DNA of 16,186 nt, taken from positions 1-16,186 of the forward strand of contig JAFUDW010000034.1 of assembly GCA_017464225.1 (NCBI GenBank). Direction: 5' to 3'. This DNA comes from Clostridia bacterium (GTDB lineage: Bacteria > Bacillota_A > Clostridia > Christensenellales > Aristaeellaceae). The position numbers and the translations under genes were made by a program. Every line of letters begins with the position of its first letter. The stretch's first letter is position 1. The notes beneath the pieces were generated by a model that had not been told where the DNA came from, did no database searches, and worked only from the letters and a program-made list of their open reading frames with translations. Below, piece by piece: positions 6,742-14,021 of the stretch.

Positions 6742-8146
6742 AACATTGCAGCGGCGACAAATCAAACGCCCTTCCGCCCGGCGGCTGGCGCAGCTGTACT
6801 GCGCTTTGCTGTATAACGCCCATATCAAGGGCTTTATTGCCGGTGAAATCTATACGGGAAATATAAAAGCGCTTTGCACGCCGGGACTCAACTGCTATTC
6901 CTGCCCCGGCGCTGTGGCAGCCTGCCCGCTGGGCGCCATGCAGAACGCGCTTGCCGCCTCCGGCACCCGCGCTGGCACGTATGTATTGGGGATCCTGTTG
7001 CTTTTCGGGCTGATTTTGGGACGCACAATTTGCGGATGGCTTTGTCCATTTGGAATGGTTCAGGAGCTATTGCATAAAATCCCCACGTTCAAAATCAAAA
7101 AAAGCAGGTTCACGCGCGGCCTTTCTTACCTGAAATATCTGATCCTTCTCCTTTTCGCAATCGCGCTTCCTCTCTGGTATGGGCTGTCCAGCGGCCTTTC
7201 CGTACCAGCTTTCTGTAAATACATCTGTCCTGCGGGCACATCGGAGGGCGCTTTGGGCCTGCTCGCATCCCCAGCCAACGACGGTCTCTTTCCCATACTT
7301 GGAAGGCTTTTCACCCAGAAATATGTGGTCATGGCCGTGATTGGCCTGGCCTGCGTTTTCTGCTATCGTTCCTTCTGCCGCTTTCTTTGCCCGCTGGGCG
7401 CGATTTACGGCCTGTTCAGCCGCGCGGCGCTGATCGGTTTCCGCGTGGACGCTCAAAAATGCACCCGCTGCGGCGCTTGCGTACGCGCCTGCCCCATGGA
7501 CGTGAAATATGTGGGCGACCATGAATGCATCCATTGCGGACAATGCAAAGCAGCCTGCGGTGCTGACGCCATCTCCATGGAATGCGGCACGCGCAGGCTG
7601 GATAATATCGTAGGAAACCGATTGAAACGCGTTCTCCAGGCTGCTGCTCTGGCCATTCTCCTCTTTGCGCTGCTATGGTTCAACATCATATCTTCGGGTG
7701 CAAAAGAACAGCCAACCTTGGAAAAAGGGCATGAAATCGGTCAGCAACTAATGGATTTCTCTATCGAAACTATAGACGGGAGTATTTTTACGTTGTCTGA
7801 AGCTCAAGGTGATCCCATTTTTATTAACCTTTGGGCCACATACTGCGCTCCTTGTGTGCAGGAGCTTTCCTATTTTAGCCAGCTCCATGACGAACATCCG
7901 GAAGTCAACATGCTGGCCGTCCACTCATCTCTGGTAACAGAGGATATCGGCGCTTTCCTCGCAAAGCACGATTGGAATTTGACCTTCGCTGTGGATTCCG
8001 ACGATGATCGCGTATTTTCGGTAGTGGGCGGTTCCTCCGTTTTGCCGCAGACCATCGTGTTGAACGCTCGCGGCGAAGTCGTCTATAATCAGATCGGCTC
8101 TGTGACCTATGAAAAGCTAAGCGAACTGTTATCTGCCGCTTGGTAA
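6734..8146 (+). CDS. Membrane polyferredoxin fused to TlpA/ResA-like thioredoxin domain
   Basis: A predicted electron-transfer protein of 470 residues joining two functions. Residues 48-64 hold CTPGLNCYSCPGAVAACP. Membrane segments near 80-98, 130-150, 197-211 and 300-320 carry three NapH/NosR-type CX3CP motifs (100-104, 161-165, 215-219). Two ferredoxin-type [4Fe-4S] sets follow: CTRCGACVRACP (243-254) and CIHCGQCKAAC (265-275). After the last helix comes a redoxin domain (about 332-470) with WATYCAPC (active Cys371 and Cys374) and cis-Pro438 in VLPQT. The TTG at 6734 is preferred as start: GGAG lies 10 nt upstream, it overlaps the preceding stop by 8 nt, and the alternative ATG at 6689 would overlap the neighbour by 53 nt. 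The likely role is moving electrons from cytoplasmic Fe-S centres to disulfides outside the membrane. Confidence 0.83.
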   Translation: MDKTLQRRQIKRPSARRLAQLYCALLYNAHIKGFIAGEIYTGNIKALCTPGLNCYSCPGAVAACPLGAMQNALAASGTRAGTYVLGILLLFGLILGRTICGWLCPFGMVQELLHKIPTFKIKKSRFTRGLSYLKYLILLLFAIALPLWYGLSSGLSVPAFCKYICPAGTSEGALGLLASPANDGLFPILGRLFTQKYVVMAVIGLACVFCYRSFCRFLCPLGAIYGLFSRAALIGFRVDAQKCTRCGACVRACPMDVKYVGDHECIHCGQCKAACGADAISMECGTRRLDNIVGNRLKRVLQAAALAILLFALLWFNIISSGAKEQPTLEKGHEIGQQLMDFSIETIDGSIFTLSEAQGDPIFINLWATYCAPCVQELSYFSQLHDEHPEVNMLAVHSSLVTEDIGAFLAKHDWNLTFAVDSDDDRVFSVVGGSSVLPQTIVLNARGEVVYNQIGSVTYEKLSELLSAAW

Positions 8147-8155
8147 GCGCGCTTA
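8144..8155. other. 12-bp palindrome joining two convergent stop codons
   Basis: TAAGCGCGCTTA is its own reverse complement. Its first three bases are the stop of the polyferredoxin-thioredoxin gene and its last three the stop (TAA, minus strand) of the NAGPA-domain gene. Only 6 bp separate the genes, so there is no room for ordinary terminators and the two transcripts must overlap. Confidence 0.8.
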
Positions 8156-9343
8156 TTCTCCATAGCAGCCGATGCCGATCATGGACGTCATGCGGCGTAC
8201 AAACTTTTCGTTGTTATAAACGGCGAGCTTATTCAGCATTTTTCCATGAAAGACCAGCGCCATGGTATTGCCCCCGTCCAGATTCAGCGCTTGAACGACG
8301 CCATGCGCCTGCATGATTTCAGCCACTCGCTGAAGCGTAGTGCCTTCGCTGTATTTATTCCTGCCCTCAATGGATAGCAGAAAATAATGGTTGGGCGCAA
8401 TCATCCCCAGCGCTTGGCGCGGCTCGATGCTTTTGAAATTCTGATAGACCGTTTCATTGATTTCTCCATCCCGGATCAGCCACGGTCCAAAGCTGAATAC
8501 GTTGACGGCGCCCGCCTCCATGAGTTCCCGGGCGCTGTATTCATTGCAATCGTATACCTGCAAGCTTCCATCCTGAAATTGCGCCATCATGTCCAGGTTA
8601 GGCAAATGCCGGCCGGTTTTACTGTTGGTTTTCTCCCAGAGTATATCTCCATTCCGGATGATGACGCCCACCGTTTCTTTCTTTGTGATCCTGTTTGCGT
8701 AAAAATCATCCGAAAATCCCAATACAAACCGTTCCTCCTGAGCGATTTCCTCGGGATAGCGAAATCCCCTGCTCAAATTCTGACGATCGGTTACGATGGC
8801 GCGAAGCGCTTCTCCGTTCCGGGCCAGGATTTCCGTTTCAAACCATTCCAGCGATAACCGGGAATCTTCCCGACGTGTAATATTGATTTGCAGATTTTCG
8901 TTTAAATACGCCCAGCGTCCTTCACCGTTATTCTCGTAGAAGTATTCACCCTTTCCCGCAAGATAGCCATCTTCATCCCGCTCGGGCCAATCCGGTTCCG
9001 TCAGCGGCGCAGGCGTCGCCACAGGCTGCATGGTGGGCCAGGGTGCACGGATCGCATTTTCAGAAAAAAGAACGGCATATGTCGCCTCATCGACAACGCC
9101 TGTTTCCGGCAATCCGTTGAACTGTTGAAAGCGCTTGATTCTCTGCTGCGTATCCTCCGTATATTGCCGGGTCAGCGTATCGGTCCGGATATAATTGAGC
9201 GCATATAGCCGCTTCTTGATCGCCAGCACTTCGTCGCCCCGGTCCCCCACGGACAAAGGCAAAAAGCCCTCCGCCAATGCAACGCAGCTGCACAGGAGCA
9301 GCATCAGCAGAAAAAGGATAAGGGCCTGTACGCTCTTTTTCAT
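8153..9343 (-). CDS. Secreted peptidoglycan-binding and NAGPA (phosphodiester glycosidase) domain protein
   Basis: An exported protein of 396 residues with two domains. The signal peptide (1-24) ends in ALA before EGF; Cys18 and Cys20 lie within it, but a lipobox is not convincing. Residues about 29-95 (VGDRGDEVLAIKKRL, then TQQRIKRFQQFNGL and TGVVDEATYAVL) form a peptidoglycan-binding PG_binding_1 repeat. After a Pro-rich linker (100-120), residues about 150-392 carry the phosphodiester alpha-GlcNAcase-like (NAGPA/DUF2233) fold, with SFGPWLI and the NLDGGNTMAL motif (354-363). The family hydrolyses sugar phosphodiesters, so a wall-polymer or glycan role is likely. The ATG at 9343 (MKKS) is chosen because GGGGG lies 8 nt upstream and it directly starts the signal peptide; an in-frame ATG at 9376 has no ribosome site. 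Confidence 0.82.
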   Translation of the reverse strand: MKKSVQALILFLLMLLLCSCVALAEGFLPLSVGDRGDEVLAIKKRLYALNYIRTDTLTRQYTEDTQQRIKRFQQFNGLPETGVVDEATYAVLFSENAIRAPWPTMQPVATPAPLTEPDWPERDEDGYLAGKGEYFYENNGEGRWAYLNENLQINITRREDSRLSLEWFETEILARNGEALRAIVTDRQNLSRGFRYPEEIAQEERFVLGFSDDFYANRITKKETVGVIIRNGDILWEKTNSKTGRHLPNLDMMAQFQDGSLQVYDCNEYSARELMEAGAVNVFSFGPWLIRDGEINETVYQNFKSIEPRQALGMIAPNHYFLLSIEGRNKYSEGTTLQRVAEIMQAHGVVQALNLDGGNTMALVFHGKMLNKLAVYNNEKFVRRMTSMIGIGCYGE

Positions 9344-9409
9344 CTCTCTATCCCCCGACATATTGATCCTATTCATTATTCGGGATAAAAGAAAAAATCC
9401 CTGCCGGAC

Positions 9410-9447
9410 AAAACAGCCGGGCAGTTTGATCGCTGCCCGGCTGTTTT
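9410..9447 (-). terminator. Strong intrinsic terminator after the sigma/anti-sigma operon
   Basis: A perfect 15-bp stem: AAAACAGCCGGGCAG (9410-9424) pairs with CTGCCCGGCTGTTTT (9433-9447) around an 8-nt loop. The outer four pairs are A-T, so in the minus-strand transcript the stem ends in UUUU, and a second T-rich run lies about 10 nt further on. It begins 9 nt after the anti-sigma stop codon. Confidence 0.85.
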
Positions 9448-9456
9448 CTGAAATTG

Positions 9457-11259
9457 TTACAGGAAAGAAGCGTCGATCAGCGTACCATCCACCGCGGTGA
9501 TAATGGCGTAACCCATGTGTTTACCGTTCCAGAACTGGATCTGCCATGCCGGAACGAACACCATGCCGTCGGCCTTGTTATCGGCCCGCACCGCGCCGTA
9601 TGAAAGGGCGACGCGCTTTATGCTTTCAACGTTTGAAACATAGCGCGCTTTGGAAACCTCCCGGCTCATCAGCTCCAGCGCCTGCTCCGGCGTAATCAGC
9701 GTCTCAGGCGTATAGAGCGCTTCACCACGGTTGAAATAATTGTAAATGTTGACATAAGCGATGCCGCGGCAATTAATAAACATGGCGGCGAAGTGCCTGG
9801 TGTCATCACTGTCGTCCAGTCCCATCACTGAGTAGTACAGATAATAACCTTCATCCTCGGGCGTAGCTGCGCTGTAATCCTGCCGGGGAAGATTGCTGTA
9901 TCCCTGTTTGCTTTCGTACCAGAACGCATTATACTTTTCGCCAAGCGTTATGATCCTGTCCACGCTCATATCCAGCGCATAGGCGCATTCAAAGCCTTTG
10001 ATACCAAGTTTTTCAAGCAAGCCTTCCGCCTGTGCTTTGGCATCCTTCAGCGTGATCAGCGTCAGCGCCTCATGCTCCAATCCAACGTTTTGAACGAATT
10101 CTTTATTTCCAACGTGTACGTCGGAAGCAATATTCATCAAGGCGTAAGAAAAGGCCGGCATGGGCTGATAGTCTGGCGCGATATCGGGAGTATAGCGCTC
10201 GCGCTCAGCCTGATTTGCGTCATAGGTTTCAGCGCTGTATTCGGCATACCAAATAGCTTCCGGGGAAAGTGAGAGCACCGCGTGGTCATTGAACTTAAAG
10301 TAATTATTCGATTGCTTTTCGGCAATTCCGCTCTGGTTGAACCAGCTGGGATCCACAAGCTTTATAAAATTTATTGCTGTAGCCCGGTATACCGGCATCG
10401 TGCCCTTTTCCTTGTATTCTTCTGGCGCGATCAGCGTATATCCCTCAGTTGTGATCGCATCCGCGCTGACCGGAGCTGTTTGGGGCTGCTGAGTTGGTTC
10501 CTCCATCGTCACGGGTGTAAAGACCGCCGTCCAGCTATCCCGAACACTGTTATTCAAATCTACCGCGCCTTGGCTGTCCATTTCGCTGACCGTAAAATCC
10601 AGCTGTACGCTGTATTCGGTACCATCCGCCAACGCAAAGCCGTCCTCCACCTCAAAGGAATAGGTCATCGTGCCATCCTCATTCAGCTCGTCAAAATACC
10701 CCATGGCGCCGGGTATGAGCATTTCTCCGCCGTCCACGCCGATCCTCATGGGCATCACATCCACCGTGAGCATCCTACCGCCGTTTTGTCCGGCTTTTTC
10801 CACAAGCTCATGAACGCCTTTCAACAGGCTGAATTCTTCAGGCTCCACATAGGCAAATTCGTTTGGGATCAGTACATCCTCCGGATGGCTCGCCTTCACC
10901 GTACCAACACCGAACAGCCCGCGATTTTTGTACACCACCTCATCCAGCGTAAAGATCACGTCCCCCACCGTAACAGAATCGCCCAGCTGCGCAGCCTTTC
11001 CCTGCTGCAGCCATTCCTCCATATCGCTGCCGTAAAGCTTTCCGAAATAGGCGGCTACCTGGGAGGAAAACAGCGCATAGCCTGTTCCCATCATCGCAAG
11101 CACCAGCACGATCACCAATATCATCGCACCTGTCATTTTCTTTTTCACTTTTTCTTCTCCTTTCGCTTCCGCGATCACGCGCTGGGCCAGAAAGGGATTT
11201 GCGTTTAAGCCGGAAAGCGAACGGTTCAGGGCTTCCTGTATGTTTTTCTTGCTATCCAT
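9457..11259 (-). CDS. Membrane anti-sigma factor with large extracytoplasmic domain
   Basis: A 600-residue single-pass membrane protein, most likely the anti-sigma partner of the ECF sigma factor directly upstream. A short cytoplasmic part (1-41, NPFLAQRVIAEAKGEEKVKKK) is followed by one helix (42-63). A first outer domain (about 64-250; DUF4179-like in layout) precedes a Thr/Pro/Gln linker (251-268). A second domain (about 270-600) ends in VPAWQIQFWNGKHMGYAIIT and DGTLIDASFL, a pattern like the C-termini of PepSY/YycI-type wall sensors; that resemblance is tentative. Most such anti-sigma factors are much shorter. The ATG overlaps the sigma stop by 8 nt (ATGGATAG), with AGGGAG 9 nt upstream. 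No zinc-binding HxxxCxxC motif was seen in the cytoplasmic part. Confidence 0.75.
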   Translation of the reverse strand: MDSKKNIQEALNRSLSGLNANPFLAQRVIAEAKGEEKVKKKMTGAMILVIVLVLAMMGTGYALFSSQVAAYFGKLYGSDMEEWLQQGKAAQLGDSVTVGDVIFTLDEVVYKNRGLFGVGTVKASHPEDVLIPNEFAYVEPEEFSLLKGVHELVEKAGQNGGRMLTVDVMPMRIGVDGGEMLIPGAMGYFDELNEDGTMTYSFEVEDGFALADGTEYSVQLDFTVSEMDSQGAVDLNNSVRDSWTAVFTPVTMEEPTQQPQTAPVSADAITTEGYTLIAPEEYKEKGTMPVYRATAINFIKLVDPSWFNQSGIAEKQSNNYFKFNDHAVLSLSPEAIWYAEYSAETYDANQAERERYTPDIAPDYQPMPAFSYALMNIASDVHVGNKEFVQNVGLEHEALTLITLKDAKAQAEGLLEKLGIKGFECAYALDMSVDRIITLGEKYNAFWYESKQGYSNLPRQDYSAATPEDEGYYLYYSVMGLDDSDDTRHFAAMFINCRGIAYVNIYNYFNRGEALYTPETLITPEQALELMSREVSKARYVSNVESIKRVALSYGAVRADNKADGMVFVPAWQIQFWNGKHMGYAIITAVDGTLIDASFL

Positions 11260-11779
11260 TCAGCTCACTCCCTTCAAAATCTTCCAGCGCCTTGCGGAGC
11301 TTTTCCCGGGCCCTCATGAGGCGGCTTGACACTGCCTGTTGGGTGATCCCCAGCGTCTCCGCAATTTCAATGGTATTCATATCTTCAAAGTAATACAGCA
11401 GAACCGTTTCCCGCAGACGGACAGGAAGCCGCATGATTTCGACCGTCAGCGTATCGTCCCGCTGCGAAGGTTCCTCAGACGGCTCCGGCAGCATATCCAG
11501 CGTGACCTTTCGGTCAATATGCCTGAACCATCCCGTCCTGTAAATATCCCTGCAGCAGTTTACCGCAATCCTGGACAGCCATGTTTTTTCGTTGGCCTCA
11601 GCGCGGAATTTGGGCAAACTCCTATATGCCTTTAGAAATGTTTCCTGCACGGCATCCTCCGCCAGCGTCCGATCTCTCAGATAGGCGAAGCAAAGCCGGA
11701 GCAGCGAAAGCTGATGCGTTTCCACCAGGCGCGTTATTTCTTCTTCGGGTGTACGGTTTGGGCCCATTCCCGTATCCAT
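11252..11779 (-). CDS. ECF-type RNA polymerase sigma factor (sigma-70 family)
   Basis: A 175-residue alternative sigma factor that directs RNA polymerase to a small stress or envelope regulon. Region 2 covers about 13-85, with LRLCFAYLRDRTLAEDAVQETFLKAYRSL in overlapping parts of residues 28-55 and WLSRIAVNCCRDIYR (67-81). Region 4 covers 113-165, with LPVRLRETVLLYYFEDM and the helix-turn-helix IEIAETLGITQQAVSSRLMR. Length and order are standard for the family. An AAAGGAGGGGAG ribosome site lies 9 nt before the ATG. It is first in a two-gene operon with the membrane protein it overlaps by 8 nt, so it is probably held inactive at the membrane until that protein senses a signal. The regulon is unknown. 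Confidence 0.93.
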   Translation of the reverse strand: MDTGMGPNRTPEEEITRLVETHQLSLLRLCFAYLRDRTLAEDAVQETFLKAYRSLPKFRAEANEKTWLSRIAVNCCRDIYRTGWFRHIDRKVTLDMLPEPSEEPSQRDDTLTVEIMRLPVRLRETVLLYYFEDMNTIEIAETLGITQQAVSSRLMRAREKLRKALEDFEGSELNG

Positions 11780-11824
11780 GCCGCCGCTCCCCTCCTTTCA
11801 CCTGTATAGACGGATGCTAACATC

Positions 11825-11830
11825 ATTATA
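11825..11830 (-). promoter_or_regulatory. Possible -10 of the sigma/anti-sigma operon
   Basis: A perfect TATAAT on the minus strand, 46 nt before the sigma ATG. No recognisable -35 (CAAGAA) lies 17 nt upstream. The nearby TGAAAC (11858-11853) looks like an ECF -35 but is 22 nt away, which is too far to pair with this hexamer. Confidence 0.4.
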
Positions 11831-11850
11831 CAACATTGCGGAAAATATTC

Positions 11851-11879
11851 TTGTTTCATTCTTCAGATTATGGTATTCT
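11851..11879 (+). promoter_or_regulatory. Promoter of the AAA-ATPase/nuclease gene, with extended -10
   Basis: TTGTTT (11851-11856), a 17-nt spacer and TATTCT (11874-11879), with TGG directly before the hexamer giving an extended -10. The expected transcript start is near 11886, about 27 nt before the ATG. It is back to back with the putative sigma-operon promoter. Confidence 0.6.
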
Positions 11880-11912
11880 ATAGATGTGATCCCATGATCG
11901 GAGGTGCACGAA

Positions 11913-13487
11913 ATGGGAACTTACCTGAATCCTGGGAACAGCGGATTTGAAGATATTTGCAGAGGGCGATACGTCGATAAGACTGGAATGATCGCTCTGA
12001 TTAACGATACGATAGGAACATCTGATAAGCTGACTTGCATCAGCCGTCCGCGGAGATTTGGCAAGTCCTTCGCCGCGCAGATGCTTTGCGCTTATTATGA
12101 TAAGACATGCGATTCAAGCAGACTATTCGATGACAAGGCAATCGCAGAATCCAAATCATACAGGGAGCACCTTAACAAGTACGATATCATATATCTGAAT
12201 ATGACAGATGTGCTTGGGGAGACAAAGGCTGAGGATTTGGTTGCTTTCATTAAGCGAAATATTGTGAGAGAGCTCATGGAATCCTATCCCTCCCTTTCGG
12301 AGGTCGAGGCTTTTAACGCGACTTTGGTTAATGCTGCCAAAGTCGCTGGCAATAAGTTTATCATGATCATTGACGAGTGGGACGCTCCGATTCGTGAAAA
12401 CCCTGAAATCCAGCGCGAGTATCTGGAATTCTTGCGGACACTCTTTAAAAGCAGCGCAACAACAGCCAAGACCTTTGCCGCGGTTTACATGACAGGTATT
12501 CTGCCGATTAATAAGGACGGATCCCAGTCCGCCATTTCTGATTTTGATGAATACACGATGCTTGGTCCGCTCCAGTTCGCGGAGTATGTTGGATTCACCG
12601 AAAAGGAAGTTGCTGCGCTTTGCGAAGAACATAATTGCGATTTTTCCCTCATGAAGCAATGGTACGACGGATATTCCTTAGAGGACATCGGCTCTGTCTA
12701 TAATCCAAATTCTGTGATGAAGGCGGTGCGAAACAACCGATTCCGCTCATATTGGACAGAAACCTCTGCCGCAGAAAGCCTACTGGGATACATCGCAAGG
12801 GACGAGCAAGGGCTGGGACAGACCATCGCTCAGTTAATCGGCGGTGTTGAAGTGCCTGTTGATATCAATGGATTTGCAAACGATCTGATCACATTCAAGA
12901 ATCAGGACGATGTGCTTACGCTTCTTGTTCATTTGGGATACCTTGCCTATGATGAGCATACTGGCAAGGCGCACATTCCAAACGAAGAAATCAGATTGGA
13001 ATTTTCACGCACAATCCGCGAGGACAAACGTCCCGATACAATGAAGCGCGTCCAGGAAAGCGACAAGCTCATTATGGACACGATCCACAGGAACGAAGAG
13101 GCTATCGCGGAGCAGATTGAGAAGGTTCACCTCGAAGCGACCAATCCTCTGAACGCGAACAATGAAAACTCGCTCCGCGCCGTAATCCAGCTTGCCTACT
13201 TCAGCTACAAGGATCATTATATGAAGATGGAGGAGCTGCCGTCGGGATACGGTTATGCTGACATCGTTTATCTTCCGAAGCAGAGCGAGATGGTTCCCGC
13301 GCTGGTGATCGAGCTGAAATGGAATCAATCTGCGGATACCGCGATTAAGCAGATCAAGCAAAGAAAGTATCCGGAGATTTTGCAGGGTTACGGCGGCGAC
13401 ATTCTGCTGGTGGGCATCAACTACGACAATGATGCGCCTTCGGGTCAGAGGAAGTACACTTGCAAAATTGAAAACTGGCGCGGATAG
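11913..13487 (+). CDS. AAA-ATPase-like protein with C-terminal PD-(D/E)XK nuclease domain
   Basis: A 524-residue protein of the AAA-ATPase-like (PF09820-type) plus PD-(D/E)XK (PF08011-type) family, abundant in gut bacteria and often in several copies per genome; its biological role is not established. The N-terminal GNSGFEDICRGRYVDKTGMI (8-27) is a family signature. The P-loop variant SRPRRFGKS lies at 44-52, and Walker B is FIMIIDEWD (149-157) with Asp154 and Glu155. The nuclease-like motif is seen in GYADIVYLP (Asp450) and VIELKW (Glu467, Lys469), followed by QIKQRKY. The ATG at 11913 is chosen because GGAGGT ends 7 nt upstream; the in-frame GTG at 11904 lies inside that ribosome site. It stands alone between two minus-strand blocks and has its own promoter, which fits an independently acquired gene. 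Confidence 0.88.
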   Translation: MGTYLNPGNSGFEDICRGRYVDKTGMIALINDTIGTSDKLTCISRPRRFGKSFAAQMLCAYYDKTCDSSRLFDDKAIAESKSYREHLNKYDIIYLNMTDVLGETKAEDLVAFIKRNIVRELMESYPSLSEVEAFNATLVNAAKVAGNKFIMIIDEWDAPIRENPEIQREYLEFLRTLFKSSATTAKTFAAVYMTGILPINKDGSQSAISDFDEYTMLGPLQFAEYVGFTEKEVAALCEEHNCDFSLMKQWYDGYSLEDIGSVYNPNSVMKAVRNNRFRSYWTETSAAESLLGYIARDEQGLGQTIAQLIGGVEVPVDINGFANDLITFKNQDDVLTLLVHLGYLAYDEHTGKAHIPNEEIRLEFSRTIREDKRPDTMKRVQESDKLIMDTIHRNEEAIAEQIEKVHLEATNPLNANNENSLRAVIQLAYFSYKDHYMKMEELPSGYGYADIVYLPKQSEMVPALVIELKWNQSADTAIKQIKQRKYPEILQGYGGDILLVGINYDNDAPSGQRKYTCKIENWRG

Positions 13488-13544
13488 TAAATGAGCGGTC
13501 AGGCTGAATTGAACAGACAGCGTATATTAAATCAATAAACGATA

Positions 13545-13591
13545 GGCAAGCCAAAGGCGTTCGACGAAATGTTGAACGCCTTTGGCTTGCC
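13545..13591. terminator. Long perfect hairpin, possibly bidirectional terminator
   Basis: An 18-bp arm (13545-13562, beginning GGCAAGCC) pairs without mismatch with 13574-13591 around an 11-nt loop. It starts 58 bp after the AAA-ATPase stop. On the plus side the following bases (ATCATCACAAAAG) are not T-rich; on the minus side they read TATCGTTTATTGATTT, moderately T-rich. It may therefore serve mainly transcripts coming from the right, or be a repeat element left by an insertion. An arm of 18 perfect pairs is longer than typical intrinsic terminators. Confidence 0.55.
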
Positions 13592-13672
13592 ATCATCACA
13601 AAAGAATTCCGCGAACATAATAAATTATAGAAAACAGTTTGGCAAAAATCCTTCTTTTGGAATAATAAAGGC

Positions 13673-13981
13673 TCAATGGTACAGCAGATAATCGTTCCAC
13701 ACGTTGGCAAACACATCAATTCTTGGATAAGCATAGGCCACTGCAGCAATGGTGGCGATCCAGATCGCGGCGAACACAGCTGTCCGTTTTCTGCCAGCGA
13801 GCTTCGCAAAGCCAAAATGCAGGTACCTCTCGTTCCATTCGATGATGAACCAGCAGGCGATTTCAACAAAGATCGCGTAGAGCGTGGACAGCAGCCAGCC
13901 CGGCATCAGCGATCCCCGGGCCAGTATCAGCAGCACCATTTCAAAGATTTTAACCGGGATTTCTAAAGTGAGGACATGCCT
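13673..13981 (-). pseudogene. Remnant of a multi-helix membrane protein gene (5' end missing)
   Basis: An open minus-strand frame of 102 codons after an in-frame TAA (13984-13982), ending in TGA at 13673. It reads as the tail of a real membrane protein. TLEIPVKIFEMVLLILARG leads into a first helix, GWLLSTLYAIFVEIACWFII forms a second, a charged loop NERYLHFGFAKLAGRKR follows, then a third helix TAVFAAIWIATIAAVAYAY and a short polar end. The only ATG (13939) falls inside the first hydrophobic stretch and has no ribosome site. A gene that lost its 5' part is therefore more likely than a short intact gene of 88 residues. It lies 41 bp after the C11 peptidase gene on the same strand. Family not recognised. 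Confidence 0.45.
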
Positions 13982-14021
13982 TTACCACCATCGAAACGAG
14001 CATTGGGCTGATTCATTTCTG

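Noticed and set aside
10282..11208. A 308-codon plus-strand open frame opposite the anti-sigma gene
   Set aside because: Shadow of the coding strand; composition is unnatural and the operon on the other strand is well supported by overlap and motifs.
11825..11858. TGAAAC and TATAAT as an autoregulated ECF promoter of the sigma gene
   Set aside because: The spacing of 22 nt and the absence of a CGTC/CGTA-like -10 at 16-17 nt do not fit known ECF promoters.
13417..13869. A 150-codon minus-strand frame covering the hairpin
   Set aside because: It runs through the end of the AAA-ATPase gene, the long hairpin and the membrane-protein remnant in another frame, and its product has no credible features.
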